Of a stretch of 64,000 bases of DNA, positions 50,510 through 60,046 are shown one piece after another; within the stretch, counting starts at the first letter, position 1; every line of letters starts with the position of its first letter. The translations under genes were made by a program, and so were the position numbers. Under the pieces are notes generated by a model. The model saw only the letters and a list, made by a program, of their open reading frames with translations. It searched no databases and had not been told where the DNA came from. This stretch comes from Edwardsiella piscicida (GTDB lineage: Bacteria > Pseudomonadota > Gammaproteobacteria > Enterobacterales > Enterobacteriaceae), in NCBI RefSeq assembly GCF_001896205.1, contig NZ_MPNU01000001.1, forward strand, positions 1,616,318 to 1,680,317, written 5' to 3'.

Positions 50510-51952
50510 TTACTCTACGCGCAGGGTACGGCAGGTGTTGGTGCTGCCGATGGTGTCCATCTGATCGCCCTGTGTGACGATCACCAGATCGCCGGAGACC
50601 AGGAAGCCTTTATCCCGCAGCAGATTCGCCGCCGCCTGGGCCGCGGCCACGCCGTCGGTGTGGCTGTCAAAGTGCACCGGCGTGACGCCGCGGTACAGGG
50701 CCGTCAGGTTCAGGGTACGCTCATGGCGGGACATGGCGAAGATCGGCAGGCCAGAGCTGATCCGGGACATCATCAGCGCGGTGCGTCCGGACTCCGTCAT
50801 CGCAATGATGGCCGTTACCCCCTTGAGGTGGTTGGCGGCGTACATGGCGGACATGGCGACCGCCTCTTCCGTATTGTCGAACTGGGCATCAAGGCGGTGC
50901 TTGGAGATATTGATGCTGGGGATCTTCTCGGCGCCCAGGCAGACGCGCGCCATGGCGGCCACGGTTTCGGCCGGGTACTGGCCCGCGGCGGTCTCGGCAG
51001 ACAGCATCACGGCATCGGTACCGTCCAGTACGGCGTTGGCCACGTCCATGACCTCCGCACGGGTCGGCATCGGGTTGGTGATCATGGACTCCATCATCTG
51101 GGTCGCGGTGATCACGACGCGGTTCAGCTTGCGGGCGCGGCGGATCAGCTTTTTCTGGATCCCGACCAGCTCCGGATCGCCGATTTCAACCCCCAGATCG
51201 CCGCGGGCGACCATCACGACGTCGGCGGCCAGGATCACATCATCCATCGCTTCGTCGCTGGCAACGGCCTCGGCACGCTCGACCTTGGCGACGATCTTGG
51301 CTTCGCAGCCGGCATCGCGCGCCAGACGACGGGCATAGTTGAGATCTTCCCCGCAGCGCGGGAAGGAGACGGCCAGATAGTCGACGCCGATCTTGGCGGC
51401 GGTCAGGATATCGGCCTTGTCCTTTTCCGTCAGGGCATCGGCAGAGAGCCCGCCGCCCAGCTTGTTGATCCCTTTATTGTTGGACAGCGGGCCGCCGACG
51501 GTGACCTCGGTGAACACCTTATCTTCCTGTACGGAGAGCACCTTCAGCTGAACACGGCCATCGTCGAGCAGCAGAATATCGCCCGGCACCACATCTTCCG
51601 GCAGCCGCTTATAGTCGATGCCCACCTTCTCTTTATCGCCTTCGCCCTTGTCCAGCGTGGCATCCAGCAGGAATTTATCCCCAACGTTGAGGAAAACTTT
51701 ACCTTCCTTAAAGGTGGATACTCGGATTTTAGGACCCTGCAGGTCCCCGAGAATGGCGACATGACGACCGAGTTTGGCGGCGATTTCACGGACTTTGTTG
51801 GCGCGCAGCTGGTGATCTTCCGGCGTGCCGTGTGAAAAGTTAAGACGCATCACGTTGGCGCCGGCGGAGATAATCTTTTCCAGATTATTGTCGCGATCGG
51901 TAGCCGGGCCAAGCGTGGTAACGATTTTGGTTCTTCTGAGCCGTCTGGACAT
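50510..51952 (-). CDS. pykA: Pyruvate kinase II
   Basis: 480 residues from the ATG at 51950-51952, matching E. coli Pyk[21 protein letters not shown]; upstream in-frame ATGs to 52012 are not conserved. It converts phosphoenolpyruvate and ADP to pyruvate and ATP. The substrate Arg is in [10 protein letters not shown] near residue 35, the catalytic Lys and metal ligands in [12 protein letters not shown] near residue 250, and the family signature in [17 protein letters not shown] near residue 300. The gene stands before hexR in the same orientation. Confidence 0.97.
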   Translation of the reverse strand: MSRRLRRTKIVTTLGPATDRDNNLEKIISAGANVMRLNFSHGTPEDHQLRANKVREIAAKLGRHVAILGDLQGPKIRVSTFKEGKVFLNVGDKFLLDATLDKGEGDKEKVGIDYKRLPEDVVPGDILLLDDGRVQLKVLSVQEDKVFTEVTVGGPLSNNKGINKLGGGLSADALTEKDKADILTAAKIGVDYLAVSFPRCGEDLNYARRLARDAGCEAKIVAKVERAEAVASDEAMDDVILAADVVMVARGDLGVEIGDPELVGIQKKLIRRARKLNRVVITATQMMESMITNPMPTRAEVMDVANAVLDGTDAVMLSAETAAGQYPAETVAAMARVCLGAEKIPSINISKHRLDAQFDNTEEAVAMSAMYAANHLKGVTAIIAMTESGRTALMMSRISSGLPIFAMSRHERTLNLTALYRGVTPVHFDSHTDGVAAAQAAANLLRDKGFLVSGDLVIVTQGDQMDTIGSTNTCRTLRVE

Positions 51953-52141
51953 GCATAACTCCATTGACATGTGAAGCATTGGTATTGCCAATACAACGGT
52001 GGGTAAATGCACCGGCCCAAGGCCGCCGCGGTTACCCGGATAGCCCCACTGGCAGCGGCGCCGGTGGGAGGGACGCCGGTTGGCTAAACTGCAGGCGACC
52101 GGCGTGTATTATTCAGTCTGTTGGCGAGGAAGCCGCCCCCG

Positions 52142-53011
52142 TCACTCAAAATGTGCGGGCAGGGCGAGACCTTTATCAAAGCGCGATTCCTTCAAGGCTT
52201 CCTTGACCCGCTTCAAGTTATCTCGGAATTTCGCTCCGCGGCGCAGGGTAAAGCCGGTTGCCAGCGCATCCACCAGGGTCAGCTGCGCCAGGCGTGAGAC
52301 CATGGGCATATAAACATCGGTATCCTCCGGCACATCCAGCAGCAGGGCCAGAGAGGCCTCCAGAGCCAGCGGCGTGTCGCGCGAGGTGATGGCGATTACC
52401 GTCGCATCGTTCTCCCGCGCCAGGTGCGCCATTTCCACCAGGCTTTTGGTGCGCCCGGTGTGGGAGATCAGCACCACCACGTCGCCCTCATTGGAGTTCA
52501 TGCAGCTCATGCGCTGCATGACGATGTCGTCAAAGTAGACCACCGGAATGTTGAAACGGAAAAATTTGTTCATGGCGTCATGAGCCACGGCGGCGGAGGC
52601 GCCCAGGCCGAAGAAAGAAATTTTCTTCGCCTGGGTCAGCAGATCGACCGCGCGGTTGATGGTGGCCATGTCCAGATGGTTTTTGGCCATCTCCAGACCC
52701 GCCATCGCCGATTCGAAGATCTTGCTGGTATAGGCGTCGACGCTGTCGCTCTCTTCAACGTTGCGGTTAACGTAGGGGGTGCCGTTGGCAAGGCTCTGTG
52801 CCAGATGCAGTTTAAAATCTGGAAACCCTTTAGTTTCCAGCCGACGGCAGAAACGGTTTACCGTAGGTTCACTGACGTCGGCCATCTTGGCCAGGGTGGC
52901 GATACTGGAGTGGATGGCGGTCTGCGGTGCCGCGAGGATCACCTCGGCGACTTTGCGTTCGGATTTACTCAGCTGATCCAGATTCGCCTGGATTTTTTCC
53001 AGCGTATTCAT
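52142..53011 (-). CDS. hexR: HexR transcriptional regulator (RpiR family)
   Basis: 289 residues. An N-terminal RpiR-type helix-turn-helix (residues about 1-77, with ATLAKMADVSEPTVNRFCRRL) and a C-terminal SIS sugar-phosphate domain (about 125-265, with FFGLGASAAVAHDAMNKFF and VVVLISHTGRTKSLVEMA). HexR represses Entner-Doudoroff and related genes, and KDPG releases it from DNA. It is divergent from zwf. HexR-like palindromes lie in the shared upstream region. Confidence 0.95.
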   Translation of the reverse strand: MNTLEKIQANLDQLSKSERKVAEVILAAPQTAIHSSIATLAKMADVSEPTVNRFCRRLETKGFPDFKLHLAQSLANGTPYVNRNVEESDSVDAYTSKIFESAMAGLEMAKNHLDMATINRAVDLLTQAKKISFFGLGASAAVAHDAMNKFFRFNIPVVYFDDIVMQRMSCMNSNEGDVVVLISHTGRTKSLVEMAHLARENDATVIAITSRDTPLALEASLALLLDVPEDTDVYMPMVSRLAQLTLVDALATGFTLRRGAKFRDNLKRVKEALKESRFDKGLALPAHFE

Positions 53012-53169
53012 AGGAGAGGGCCACTCATGGGGTTGGGCGATTTCATATAGAGGAGAAATCTATGAACGTTTGTTGAAAATATACAACGACAGATAACGGC
53101 TTGGCAGCCCATCAGAGGCGTATTGTCGGCTTTTTTTGTAATGTATGAGCTGTGTCTAACTTTCGGCAT

Positions 53170-53202
53170 GGTAATTTTTCTACAAATTTGGTAGAAAATT
53201 AC
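53170..53202. promoter_or_regulatory. Second dyad, possible HexR-related operator
   Basis: gtaatttttctac is mirrored by gtagaaaattac across a 7-base centre. The right half matches one half of the HexR consensus (aaattaca). It lies between hexR and zwf and could serve autoregulation. Confidence 0.4.
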
Positions 53203-53324
53203 ACGAAGAGACGGTCGCACGGTGCGATGGCACGCTAGCGCTACGCCTTTACGCACTAACTGTGTATGAAAGCGCAACGAAAAAGTCGTTTTTCTCGCTA
53301 CAATCAGGATCATCAGAACGATTC

Positions 53325-53339
53325 TGTAAAAAAATTACA
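53325..53339. promoter_or_regulatory. HexR box upstream of zwf
   Basis: TGTAAAAAAATTACA fits the HexR operator TGTAA-N5-TTACA, 24 bases before the zwf start codon, where a bound repressor would block transcription. Confidence 0.75.
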
Positions 53340-53363
53340 AGTAACCTGCACGAGGAGAGAGAT

Positions 53364-54836
53364 ATGGCGGTAACGTCAACGGCACAGGCTTGCGACCTGA
53401 TTATTTTTGGCGCCAAGGGCGATTTGGCTCGGCGCAAACTGCTGCCTTCCCTGTATCAGTTGGAAAAGGCCGGCCACATTCACCCCGAGACGCGCATTAT
53501 CGGCGTCGGCCGCGCCGAGTGGGATGCCGCGGCCTACCGTAAGGTGGTTCATGAGGCGCTGGATACCTTTTTGAAAGAGCCGCTGGACGATGCGCTGTGG
53601 CAGCGTCTGAGCGACCGCCTCGACTTTTGTAACTTGGACGTCAACGATACCGAGCAATTTCAGCGTCTGGCGGAGAGGGTGACACCGCAGCAGCGGGTGA
53701 CCATTAACTATTTTGCCATGCCGCCGAGCACCTTTGGCGCGATTTGCCAGGGGCTGGGGCATGCGGGGATGAACCTTCAGCCCAGCCGTATCGTCATGGA
53801 GAAGCCGCTGGGAACCGATCTGGCCTCATCGCGGGCGATCAACGATCAGGTGGCGCGCTATTTTGATGAGGACCAGGTGTACCGCATCGACCACTACCTG
53901 GGGAAGGAGACGGTGCTGAACCTGCTGGCGCTGCGCTTTGCCAACGCGCTGTTTGCCAACAACTGGGACAACAGCATGATCGACCACGTGCAGATCACCG
54001 TGGCGGAAGAGGTCGGCATTGAAGGGCGCTGGGGATACTTTGATCAGGCCGGGCAGATGCGCGACATGGTGCAGAACCATCTGCTGCAGATCCTGACCAT
54101 GATCGCCATGGATCCGCCGGCGGATCTCTCCACCGACCGTATTCGTGATGAAAAGGTCAAGGTGCTGCGCTCCCTGCGTCGTATCAACCATAGCAACGTG
54201 CGTGAGACGACGGTGCGCGGTCAGTACACCGCCGGCTTCGTGCAGGGGAAAAAGGTACCGGGATACCTGGAAGAAGAGGGCGCGAACAAGTGCAGCAATA
54301 CGGAAACCTTTATCGCCATTCGCGTCGATATCGACAACTGGCGCTGGGCAGGGGTGCCGTTTTATCTGCGCACCGGTAAGCGCCTGCCGAGCAAGTGCTC
54401 TGAGGTGGTTATCTATTTCAAAAATCCGCCGCTGAACCTGTTCAGCGACTCCTATCAGGCGCTGCCGCAGAATAAGCTGACCATTCGCCTGCAGCCGGAC
54501 GAAGGGGTGCAGATCGATATCCTGAATAAGGTGCCGGGGCTGGAGCATAAACACCGACTGCAGACCACCAAGCTGGATCTGAGCTTCTCCGATACCTTCC
54601 ACCAGGAGCATCTGGCGGATGCCTATGAACGCCTGCTGCTGGAGGCGATGCGCGGTATTCAGGCGCTGTTTGTCCGCCGCGATGAGGTGGAAGAGGCCTG
54701 GAAGTGGGTCGACTCCATCATGATGGCCTGGGCCGACGACAACGACGCGCCGAAGCCTTATCAGGCGGGCACCTGGGGGCCGGTGTCATCGGTGGCGCTG
54801 ATCACCCGTGACGGTCGTTGCTGGAACGAATTCTGA
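53364..54836 (+). CDS. zwf: Glucose-6-phosphate 1-dehydrogenase
   Basis: 490 residues from the ATG at 53364, which follows gaggagagagat; 34 in-frame codons upstream are excluded. It oxidises glucose 6-phosphate to 6-phosphogluconolactone with NADP. The nucleotide motif is GAKGDLARRKLLPSLY near residue 14, and the catalytic site is RIDHYLGKETVLN near residue 175. The gene starts the zwf-pgl-edd-eda run and is probably repressed by HexR. Confidence 0.97.
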   Translation: MAVTSTAQACDLIIFGAKGDLARRKLLPSLYQLEKAGHIHPETRIIGVGRAEWDAAAYRKVVHEALDTFLKEPLDDALWQRLSDRLDFCNLDVNDTEQFQRLAERVTPQQRVTINYFAMPPSTFGAICQGLGHAGMNLQPSRIVMEKPLGTDLASSRAINDQVARYFDEDQVYRIDHYLGKETVLNLLALRFANALFANNWDNSMIDHVQITVAEEVGIEGRWGYFDQAGQMRDMVQNHLLQILTMIAMDPPADLSTDRIRDEKVKVLRSLRRINHSNVRETTVRGQYTAGFVQGKKVPGYLEEEGANKCSNTETFIAIRVDIDNWRWAGVPFYLRTGKRLPSKCSEVVIYFKNPPLNLFSDSYQALPQNKLTIRLQPDEGVQIDILNKVPGLEHKHRLQTTKLDLSFSDTFHQEHLADAYERLLLEAMRGIQALFVRRDEVEEAWKWVDSIMMAWADDNDAPKPYQAGTWGPVSSVALITRDGRCWNEF

Positions 54837-54890
54837 GCGGACTGCGCGGGGCGTAGGTCGCCCCGCGTAGCGCGAGAGGAGCAGAGATAA

Positions 54891-55586
54891 ATGGTACACT
54901 TTATCGAATTTGGCAGCGCGGACGCGCTGAACACGCAGCTGGCACAGGCTATCGCCGAGCGTTTGCGCCAGGGGATCGCCGCCCGCGGGCAGGCTAGCCT
55001 GGTGGTATCCGGTGGACGCACTCCGCTGGGCCTGTTTGCGGTGCTGCGTGAGCAGACGCTCGATTGGTCACGGGTCTGGGTGACCCTGGCGGACGAACGT
55101 TGGGTCGGGGCCGACGATGAGGCCAGCAACGAGACGCTGGTACGGGCGAACCTGTTACAGGGGCCGGCGGCGGCGGCGCACTTTATTGGCCTGAAGAATG
55201 ACGCTGCGACCCCTTTTGACGGCGCAAAAGCCGCAGAGGCGGCGCTGGCGGCAATAGCGCGTCCCTTTGACGCGCTGATCCTGGGTATGGGGGACGACGG
55301 CCATACCGCATCACTTTTCCCCGGGGCAGAGAATCTGTTCCCGGCTCTCGCGATGGACTCCGGACGCGTGTGTATGGGGATGACCCCGCTCACGGCGCCG
55401 CTCGATCGCATCACCCTCACACTCCCGGCCCTGCTGGACAGCCGTCATATTTACCTGCATCTGGTGGGCAACGCCAAACGCAGGGTGTATGAGCAGGCCG
55501 CCGGCGGAGCGGAGGTGAATGAGATGCCGATCCGCGCCGTGCTCCAGCAGAGCATGACGCCGGTCGACGTCTACTGGACGGCATGA
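54891..55586 (+). CDS. pgl: 6-phosphogluconolactonase (DevB type)
   Basis: 231 residues. It hydrolyses 6-phosphogluconolactone to 6-phosphogluconate. Conserved blocks are [17 protein letters not shown] near residue 37, [19 protein letters not shown] near residue 62 and [19 protein letters not shown] near residue 125, of the DevB/SOL glucosamine-6-phosphate isomerase-like fold. E. coli instead uses the unrelated YbhE-type lactonase encoded elsewhere. Here the gene lies between zwf and edd, as in pseudomonads. It is 54 bases beyond zwf and 7 bases before edd. Confidence 0.93.
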   Translation: MVHFIEFGSADALNTQLAQAIAERLRQGIAARGQASLVVSGGRTPLGLFAVLREQTLDWSRVWVTLADERWVGADDEASNETLVRANLLQGPAAAAHFIGLKNDAATPFDGAKAAEAALAAIARPFDALILGMGDDGHTASLFPGAENLFPALAMDSGRVCMGMTPLTAPLDRITLTLPALLDSRHIYLHLVGNAKRRVYEQAAGGAEVNEMPIRAVLQQSMTPVDVYWTA

Positions 55587-55593
55587 GGCTGTA

Positions 55594-57414
55594 ATGAATC
55601 CAATCGTAGAACGTGTTACCCAACGCATTATTGAACGCTCTCGCGCTACCCGCGCGGCGTATCTGGCCAAGATTGAGCGAGCGCGCAGCACACGCGTGCA
55701 GCGCGCCCAGCTGGCGTGTGGCAACCTGGCGCACGGCTTTGCCGCCTGTACTCAGCAGGATAAGGCATCGCTGAAGAGCATGACCAAAAGTGATATCGCG
55801 ATTATCACCTCGTATAACGATATGCTGTCCGCCCACCAGCCCTATGAGAGCTATCCGGAGCAGATTAAGCAGGCGCTGCATCAGGTGGGGGCTGTCGGTC
55901 AGGTAGCCGGCGGCGTGCCGGCGATGTGTGACGGGGTGACTCAGGGTCAGGACGGCATGGAGCTGTCACTGATGAGTCGCGAAGTGATAGCCATGTCCGC
56001 CGCGGTCGGGCTGTCGCATAACATGTTCGACGGCGCGCTGTACCTGGGCGTCTGTGACAAGATCGTGCCGGGGTTGTTCATGGCGGCGATGTCCTTTGGC
56101 CATCTGCCGACCCTGTTCGTACCGGCCGGGCCGATGGCCAGCGGTCTGCCGAACAAGGAGAAGGTGCGCATCCGTCAGCTGTTTGCTGAGGGTAAGGTCG
56201 GGCGCGATGCCCTGCTGGAGTCAGAGGCTGCCTCCTACCATGCGCCGGGCACCTGTACATTCTATGGCACGGCCAACTCCAACCAGATGGTGATGGAGGT
56301 GATGGGGATGCACCTGCCGGGAGCCTCCTTCGTTCAGCCGGACTGTGCGCTGCGCCATGCGCTGACCGACGCGGCGGCGCGTCAGGTGACGCGAATGACG
56401 GAGAGCAGCGGCAGCTATCTGCCGGTCGGGCGGATGGTGGATGAAAAGGTCGTGGTAAACGGCATTGTCGCCCTGCTGGCGACCGGCGGCTCGACCAACC
56501 TCACCATGCACCTGGTGGCGATGGCGCGCGCCGCGGGCATCCTGATCAACTGGGATGACTTCTCTGAGCTGTCAGAGGCGGTGCCGCTGCTGTGCCGTAT
56601 TTACCCCAACGGTCCGGCGGATATCAACCACTTCCAGGCGGCCGGCGGCGTGGCGCTGCTGGTGCGCGAACTGCTGAAGGGCGGGCTGCTGCATGACGAC
56701 GTTGACACCGTGGCGGGTCACGGCCTGCGCCGTTACACCCAGGAGCCGTTCCTGGAGAACGGGCAGCTGGTTTACCGCGAAGGCGCCGAGCGCTCCTACG
56801 ATACGGCGGTGATCGCCAGCGTTGAGGCGCCGTTCGCCCACCACGGGGGGACTAAAGTGCTGTCCGGTAACCTGGGGCGCGCGGTGATGAAGACCTCGGC
56901 GGTACCGGAAGAGAACCAGATTATTGAGGCGCCGGCGGTGGTGTTTAACAGTCAGCATGACGTGCTGCCGGCCTTTGAAGCGGGTGCGCTGGATCGCGAC
57001 TGCGTGGTGGTCGTGCGCTATCAGGGGCCGCGGGCCATCGGGATGCCGGAGCTGCACAAGCTGATGCCGCCGCTGGGGGTGCTGATGGATCGCGGGCTGA
57101 AGGTGGCGCTGGTGACGGATGGCCGTCTGTCCGGCGCCTCGGGTAAAGTGCCGTCGGCGATTCACGTGACGCCGGAGGCCTGCGCCGGTGGTCTGTTGGC
57201 CAAGGTGCGCAACGGCGACATGATCCGGGTCGATGGACGCAGCGGTGAGCTGACCCTGCTGGTGGATGAGGCGGAGCTGGCGACGCGCGATGCATTCCAG
57301 CCGGATCTCTCCGCGCTGCACGACGGCTGTGGCCGCGAGCTGTTCAACGCGCTGCGTGAACAGCTGTCCGGCGCCGAAGAGGGCGCCAGCTGCATCCCGT
57401 TTTACCGTTCCTAA
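55594..57414 (+). CDS. edd: Phosphogluconate dehydratase
   Basis: 606 residues, slightly longer than E. coli Edd. It dehydrates 6-phosphogluconate to KDPG and needs a [4Fe-4S] cluster. It belongs to the IlvD/Edd family. Cluster cysteines are in [19 protein letters not shown]-type context near residue 115 and [13 protein letters not shown] near residue 215. The signature [18 protein letters not shown] lies near residue 300. It follows pgl by 7 bases and precedes eda. Confidence 0.97.
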   Translation: MNPIVERVTQRIIERSRATRAAYLAKIERARSTRVQRAQLACGNLAHGFAACTQQDKASLKSMTKSDIAIITSYNDMLSAHQPYESYPEQIKQALHQVGAVGQVAGGVPAMCDGVTQGQDGMELSLMSREVIAMSAAVGLSHNMFDGALYLGVCDKIVPGLFMAAMSFGHLPTLFVPAGPMASGLPNKEKVRIRQLFAEGKVGRDALLESEAASYHAPGTCTFYGTANSNQMVMEVMGMHLPGASFVQPDCALRHALTDAAARQVTRMTESSGSYLPVGRMVDEKVVVNGIVALLATGGSTNLTMHLVAMARAAGILINWDDFSELSEAVPLLCRIYPNGPADINHFQAAGGVALLVRELLKGGLLHDDVDTVAGHGLRRYTQEPFLENGQLVYREGAERSYDTAVIASVEAPFAHHGGTKVLSGNLGRAVMKTSAVPEENQIIEAPAVVFNSQHDVLPAFEAGALDRDCVVVVRYQGPRAIGMPELHKLMPPLGVLMDRGLKVALVTDGRLSGASGKVPSAIHVTPEACAGGLLAKVRNGDMIRVDGRSGELTLLVDEAELATRDAFQPDLSALHDGCGRELFNALREQLSGAEEGASCIPFYRS

Positions 57415-57548
57415 TACGCGAGGCGGCGTAGGCCGCCTCAATAGCTGTGATCGATCCCGGGCGCAGGCCCAGGCGTCAGACCGGCAGGGAATGCCGGTGC
57501 TCGGGGTCACTTATTAATCCGCCGTAAGGCATCTGGAGAGAAGCGACA

Positions 57549-58190
57549 ATGAACAACTGGAAAGTGAGTGCGGAATCCATTCTGACAACTGGCCCGGTCG
57601 TACCGGTTATCGTTATCAATACGCTGGAGCAGGCCGTGCCTTTGGCCAAGGCGCTGGTTGCCGGTGGGGTTCGGGTACTGGAAGTGACCCTGCGTACCGA
57701 CTGTGCGCTGGAGGCTATCCGCCTGATTGCCCAGGAGGTGCCAGAGGCTATCGTCGGCGCCGGTACCGTGACCAATGCGGAGCAGCTGCGCCAGGTGACC
57801 GAGGCCGGCGCCCAGTTCGCCATCAGCCCGGGGTTGACCGAGGGTCTGCTGCAGGCCGCGGTGGCCGGCAGCATCCCGCTGATCCCGGGTATCAGCACCG
57901 TTTCTGAGCTGATGCAGGGGATGGACTACGGTCTGAAAGAGTTTAAATTCTTCCCCGCGGAGGCCAACGGCGGCGTGAAAGCGCTGCAGGCTATCGCCGG
58001 GCCGTTCTCCCATATCCGCTTCTGCCCGACCGGCGGTATTTCACCGAGCAACTACCGCAGCTACCTGGCGCTGAAGAGCGTGCTGTGCATCGGCGGCTCT
58101 TGGCTTATCCCGGCGGACGCCCTGGAAAACGGGGACTATGCGCGGATCACCGCGTTGGCGAAAGAGGCGGTTGCCGGCGCTCAGGCGTAA
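57549..58190 (+). CDS. eda: KHG/KDPG aldolase
   Basis: 213 residues. A class I aldolase that splits KDPG to pyruvate and glyceraldehyde 3-phosphate, completing the Entner-Doudoroff pathway. The catalytic Glu is in [10 protein letters not shown] near residue 45 and the Schiff-base Lys in [12 protein letters not shown] near residue 133. The phosphate-binding [15 protein letters not shown] lies near residue 160. A ribosome site (tggagagaagcgaca) precedes the ATG, and an intrinsic terminator follows about 110 bases later. Confidence 0.97.
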   Translation: MNNWKVSAESILTTGPVVPVIVINTLEQAVPLAKALVAGGVRVLEVTLRTDCALEAIRLIAQEVPEAIVGAGTVTNAEQLRQVTEAGAQFAISPGLTEGLLQAAVAGSIPLIPGISTVSELMQGMDYGLKEFKFFPAEANGGVKALQAIAGPFSHIRFCPTGGISPSNYRSYLALKSVLCIGGSWLIPADALENGDYARITALAKEAVAGAQA

Positions 58191-58500
58191 CTTTTTTGCG
58201 CGCTGCATGGTTAGTCATCGCGCGAGCGGGGCTATTCAGCCGTTGGCGCGGCGTCCGTGTTCGGGGCGCACGCCTAATGCGTTGAGCCGGCAGGGGAACA
58301 AGGCCGTCCTTTTAAGGCGGCCTTGTTTTTTTATGGATGATAACTTATTTATTTTTAGTAATTTTATTTAAAGAAAGTAGTAAAAGGCGGTTTGCTATAA
58401 AAAATAGCCTGTGCTACAACTAATATAACAATTAATAACCGGAGGACACTGCGCAAACCGTACACCCAGATTCAGGTACGGGGGAAGAGGGTAAACCACT
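58191..58500. other. Gap between eda and the mdtJI leader
   Basis: 310 bases. It holds the eda terminator (58297-58332), then a strongly AT-rich stretch (58335-58440) that is the likely mdtJI promoter region, and a weak ccgta/tacgg hairpin near 58458-58481. No protein gene is supported. Confidence 0.6.
58297..58332 (+). terminator. eda intrinsic terminator
   Basis: The stem acaaggccg/cggccttgt, with a loop partly closed by cctt/aagg, is followed by a seven-T run. Confidence 0.9.
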
Positions 58501-58599
58501 ATGAAAACGCATAATCGTTTAATGATTAAAACCTCTGCCTATCTGTTATTCATTTCCTCCACGATTGCCAGTGAGTATCACTGGTGCAGTGAGCTATAG
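58501..58599 (+). CDS. Upstream ORF in mdtJI leader (possible leader peptide or broken gene)
   Basis: 32 codons from the ATG at 58501, preceded by ggggaagagggtaaaccact, reading MKTHNRLMIKTSAYLLFISS then TIASEYHWCSEL and a TAG. It ends about 200 bases before mdtJ. E. coli mdtJI is reported to have a short regulatory ORF (mdtU) upstream that senses spermidine; I cannot compare the sequences from memory. The +1 frame from about 58565 is also open and reads VSITGAVSYSVFFSRDIPRD and on to a TAA near 58682. That would extend a hydrophobic segment to a second helix, so a 1-base frameshifted small membrane-protein gene is an alternative. Confidence 0.4.
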   Translation: MKTHNRLMIKTSAYLLFISSTIASEYHWCSEL

Positions 58600-58800
58600 C
58601 GTCTTTTTCTCCAGAGATATCCCGCGGGATGCGCTCAGTACGCCCGCGCTGGCGGTGTCATCGCACGCTTTCCACTCTACGTAAACCGCGTCGCGTGTTT
58701 GCGATGGACTCCTATATCTAACGCGTTGTTAAGCCGGTTGTCAGCGCGGTGGAATAAAGCAAAACGCCAATAAATAAAATTAAATAAGTGGAGAAATAAT

Positions 58801-59184
58801 ATGATTTACTGGATTTTTCTGGCATGTGCCATCGTGGCCGAAATTATTGGCACCCTTTCGATGAAATGGGCCAGCGTTAGCGGGACGATGAGCGGTAATG
58901 TCGTCATGCTGCTGATGGTGACCCTCTCTTATATCCTATTAGCCTTTGCGGTTAAGCGGGTCGCGCTGGGGGTGGCCTATGCCCTGTGGGAGGGGATTGG
59001 CATCCTGTTTATTACGCTGTTCAGCGTGCTGTGGTTTGACGAGCCGATATCCGCGCTCAAGCTGAGTGGCCTGGGGCTGCTGGTGGGGGGGATCATCCTG
59101 CTGAAGTCCGGTACGGTGAAAAAGGGACGCACGCCCTCCAGCCCGGTGACGGGACCGACGGGGAGGAAACATGTCGTCGCTTGA
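58801..59184 (+). CDS. mdtJ: Spermidine export protein MdtJ (SMR family)
   Basis: 127 residues with four membrane helices of the small multidrug resistance family. The essential membrane glutamate is E14 in [20 protein letters not shown], and the [20 protein letters not shown] stretch near residue 60 matches E. coli MdtJ. With MdtI it forms a heterodimer that exports spermidine. It overlaps mdtI by 14 bases. A long leader region precedes it. Confidence 0.96.
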   Translation: MIYWIFLACAIVAEIIGTLSMKWASVSGTMSGNVVMLLMVTLSYILLAFAVKRVALGVAYALWEGIGILFITLFSVLWFDEPISALKLSGLGLLVGGIILLKSGTVKKGRTPSSPVTGPTGRKHVVA

Positions 59185-59500
59185 ATGGGTATACGGCGCC
59201 TGGCTGGCGCTGGCCGTGGCACTGGAGATCGCGGCCAATATTCTGCTCAAATGGTCTGACGGTTTTCGCCGCCCGCTGCCGGGAGTGCTGTCGCTGCTGG
59301 CCGTGCTGGCCGCCTTTGGCGCGCTGAGTCAGGCGGTAAAGGGGATTGAGCTGTCCGTCGCCTACGCCCTGTGGGGCGGCTTTGGCATTATGGCGACGAT
59401 CGCGGCGGGCTGGGTACTGTTTGGTCAGCGGTTAAACCGCAAGGGGTGGTGTGGGCTGCTACTGCTGTTGGTCGGTATGGCGGTGATTAAGCTGGCCTGA
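59171..59500 (+). CDS. mdtI: Spermidine export protein MdtI (SMR family)
   Basis: 109 residues with four membrane helices. The SMR glutamate is in [20 protein letters not shown] near residue 18, and [21 protein letters not shown] lies near residue 60. It is the partner of MdtJ and starts inside the mdtJ coding region, giving coupled synthesis of the two subunits. Confidence 0.96.
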   Translation: MSSLEWVYGAWLALAVALEIAANILLKWSDGFRRPLPGVLSLLAVLAAFGALSQAVKGIELSVAYALWGGFGIMATIAAGWVLFGQRLNRKGWCGLLLLLVGMAVIKLA

Positions 59501-59509
59501 GTGGCGGAG

Positions 59510-59532
59510 AACGGCCCGCGTGCGGGCCGTTT
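59510..59532. terminator. Terminator between mdtI and yoaB
   Basis: A 9-bp stem (acggcccgc/gcgggccgt) with a GT loop and short A/T flanks lies between the convergent genes mdtI and yoaB. Confidence 0.7.
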
Positions 59533-59534
59533 GC

Positions 59535-59879
59535 TTAGCGGGCGGCGACGATCTTGATCTCTACCCGATACTGCGGGTGCATCAGCTTGGCCTGCACGGT
59601 ACAGCGCACCGGTGCTTTACCGGGAACGACCCAGGCATCCCAAGCGGCGTTCATGGCCGCAAAGTCCGCGCCGTCTGCCAGGAAAATGGTGGCATCAAGA
59701 ATTCGGGTCTTATCGCTGCCCAGCTGGCTGAGCAGCATGTCGATGGCGGCCAGCGCGTTGGCGGTCTGCGCCGTCGCGTCGGCGTCCAGGTTTTCCGGTA
59801 CGCTGGTAAAGTAGATGGTGTCGTTGAAGACGGTGGCATCAGACCAGCGCTGCTCCGGATTGATACGTTCGATAGACAT
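59535..59879 (-). CDS. yoaB: RidA family protein YoaB
   Basis: 114 residues, a YjgF/YER057c/UK114 (Rid) fold. VFNDTIYFTSVPENLDADATAQTANALAAIDMLL region at the N-terminus and APVRCTVQAKLMHPQYRVEIKIVAA at the end place the Rid Arg and Glu residues. RidA proteins hydrolyse reactive enamine/imine intermediates; YoaB-type members are less studied. It is divergent from yoaA, as in E. coli. Confidence 0.93.
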   Translation of the reverse strand: MSIERINPEQRWSDATVFNDTIYFTSVPENLDADATAQTANALAAIDMLLSQLGSDKTRILDATIFLADGADFAAMNAAWDAWVVPGKAPVRCTVQAKLMHPQYRVEIKIVAAR

Positions 59880-60046
59880 AAATCTCGCCCTTAATAAGTG
59901 GTGGTGTCTGCGGCGTCAGTATACTCAAAAGCGTCGGGGCTGTATCCCCCGCGCTCCCCGCGCCGTGTGTGATATGCGCAGGAGGATGGAGCTTGCGCCG
60001 CGGAGTTGGCATAATCCCCCCTTTACTCCTCCAGATGAGAGATGCC

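Larger units (their letters stand above)
53012..53363. other. hexR/zwf divergent regulatory region
   Basis: 352 bases without a gene, AT-rich. It contains a HexR box near zwf (53325-53339), a second dyad with a similar half-site (53170-53202), and a weaker related sequence near hexR (around 53068-53085, gttgaaaatatacaac). Confidence 0.7.

Noticed and set aside
50462-51835. 457-codon ORF on the plus strand across pykA
   Set aside because: Antisense shadow of pykA; composition (Gly, His, Asp, Gln rich) and lack of any family motif argue against a gene.
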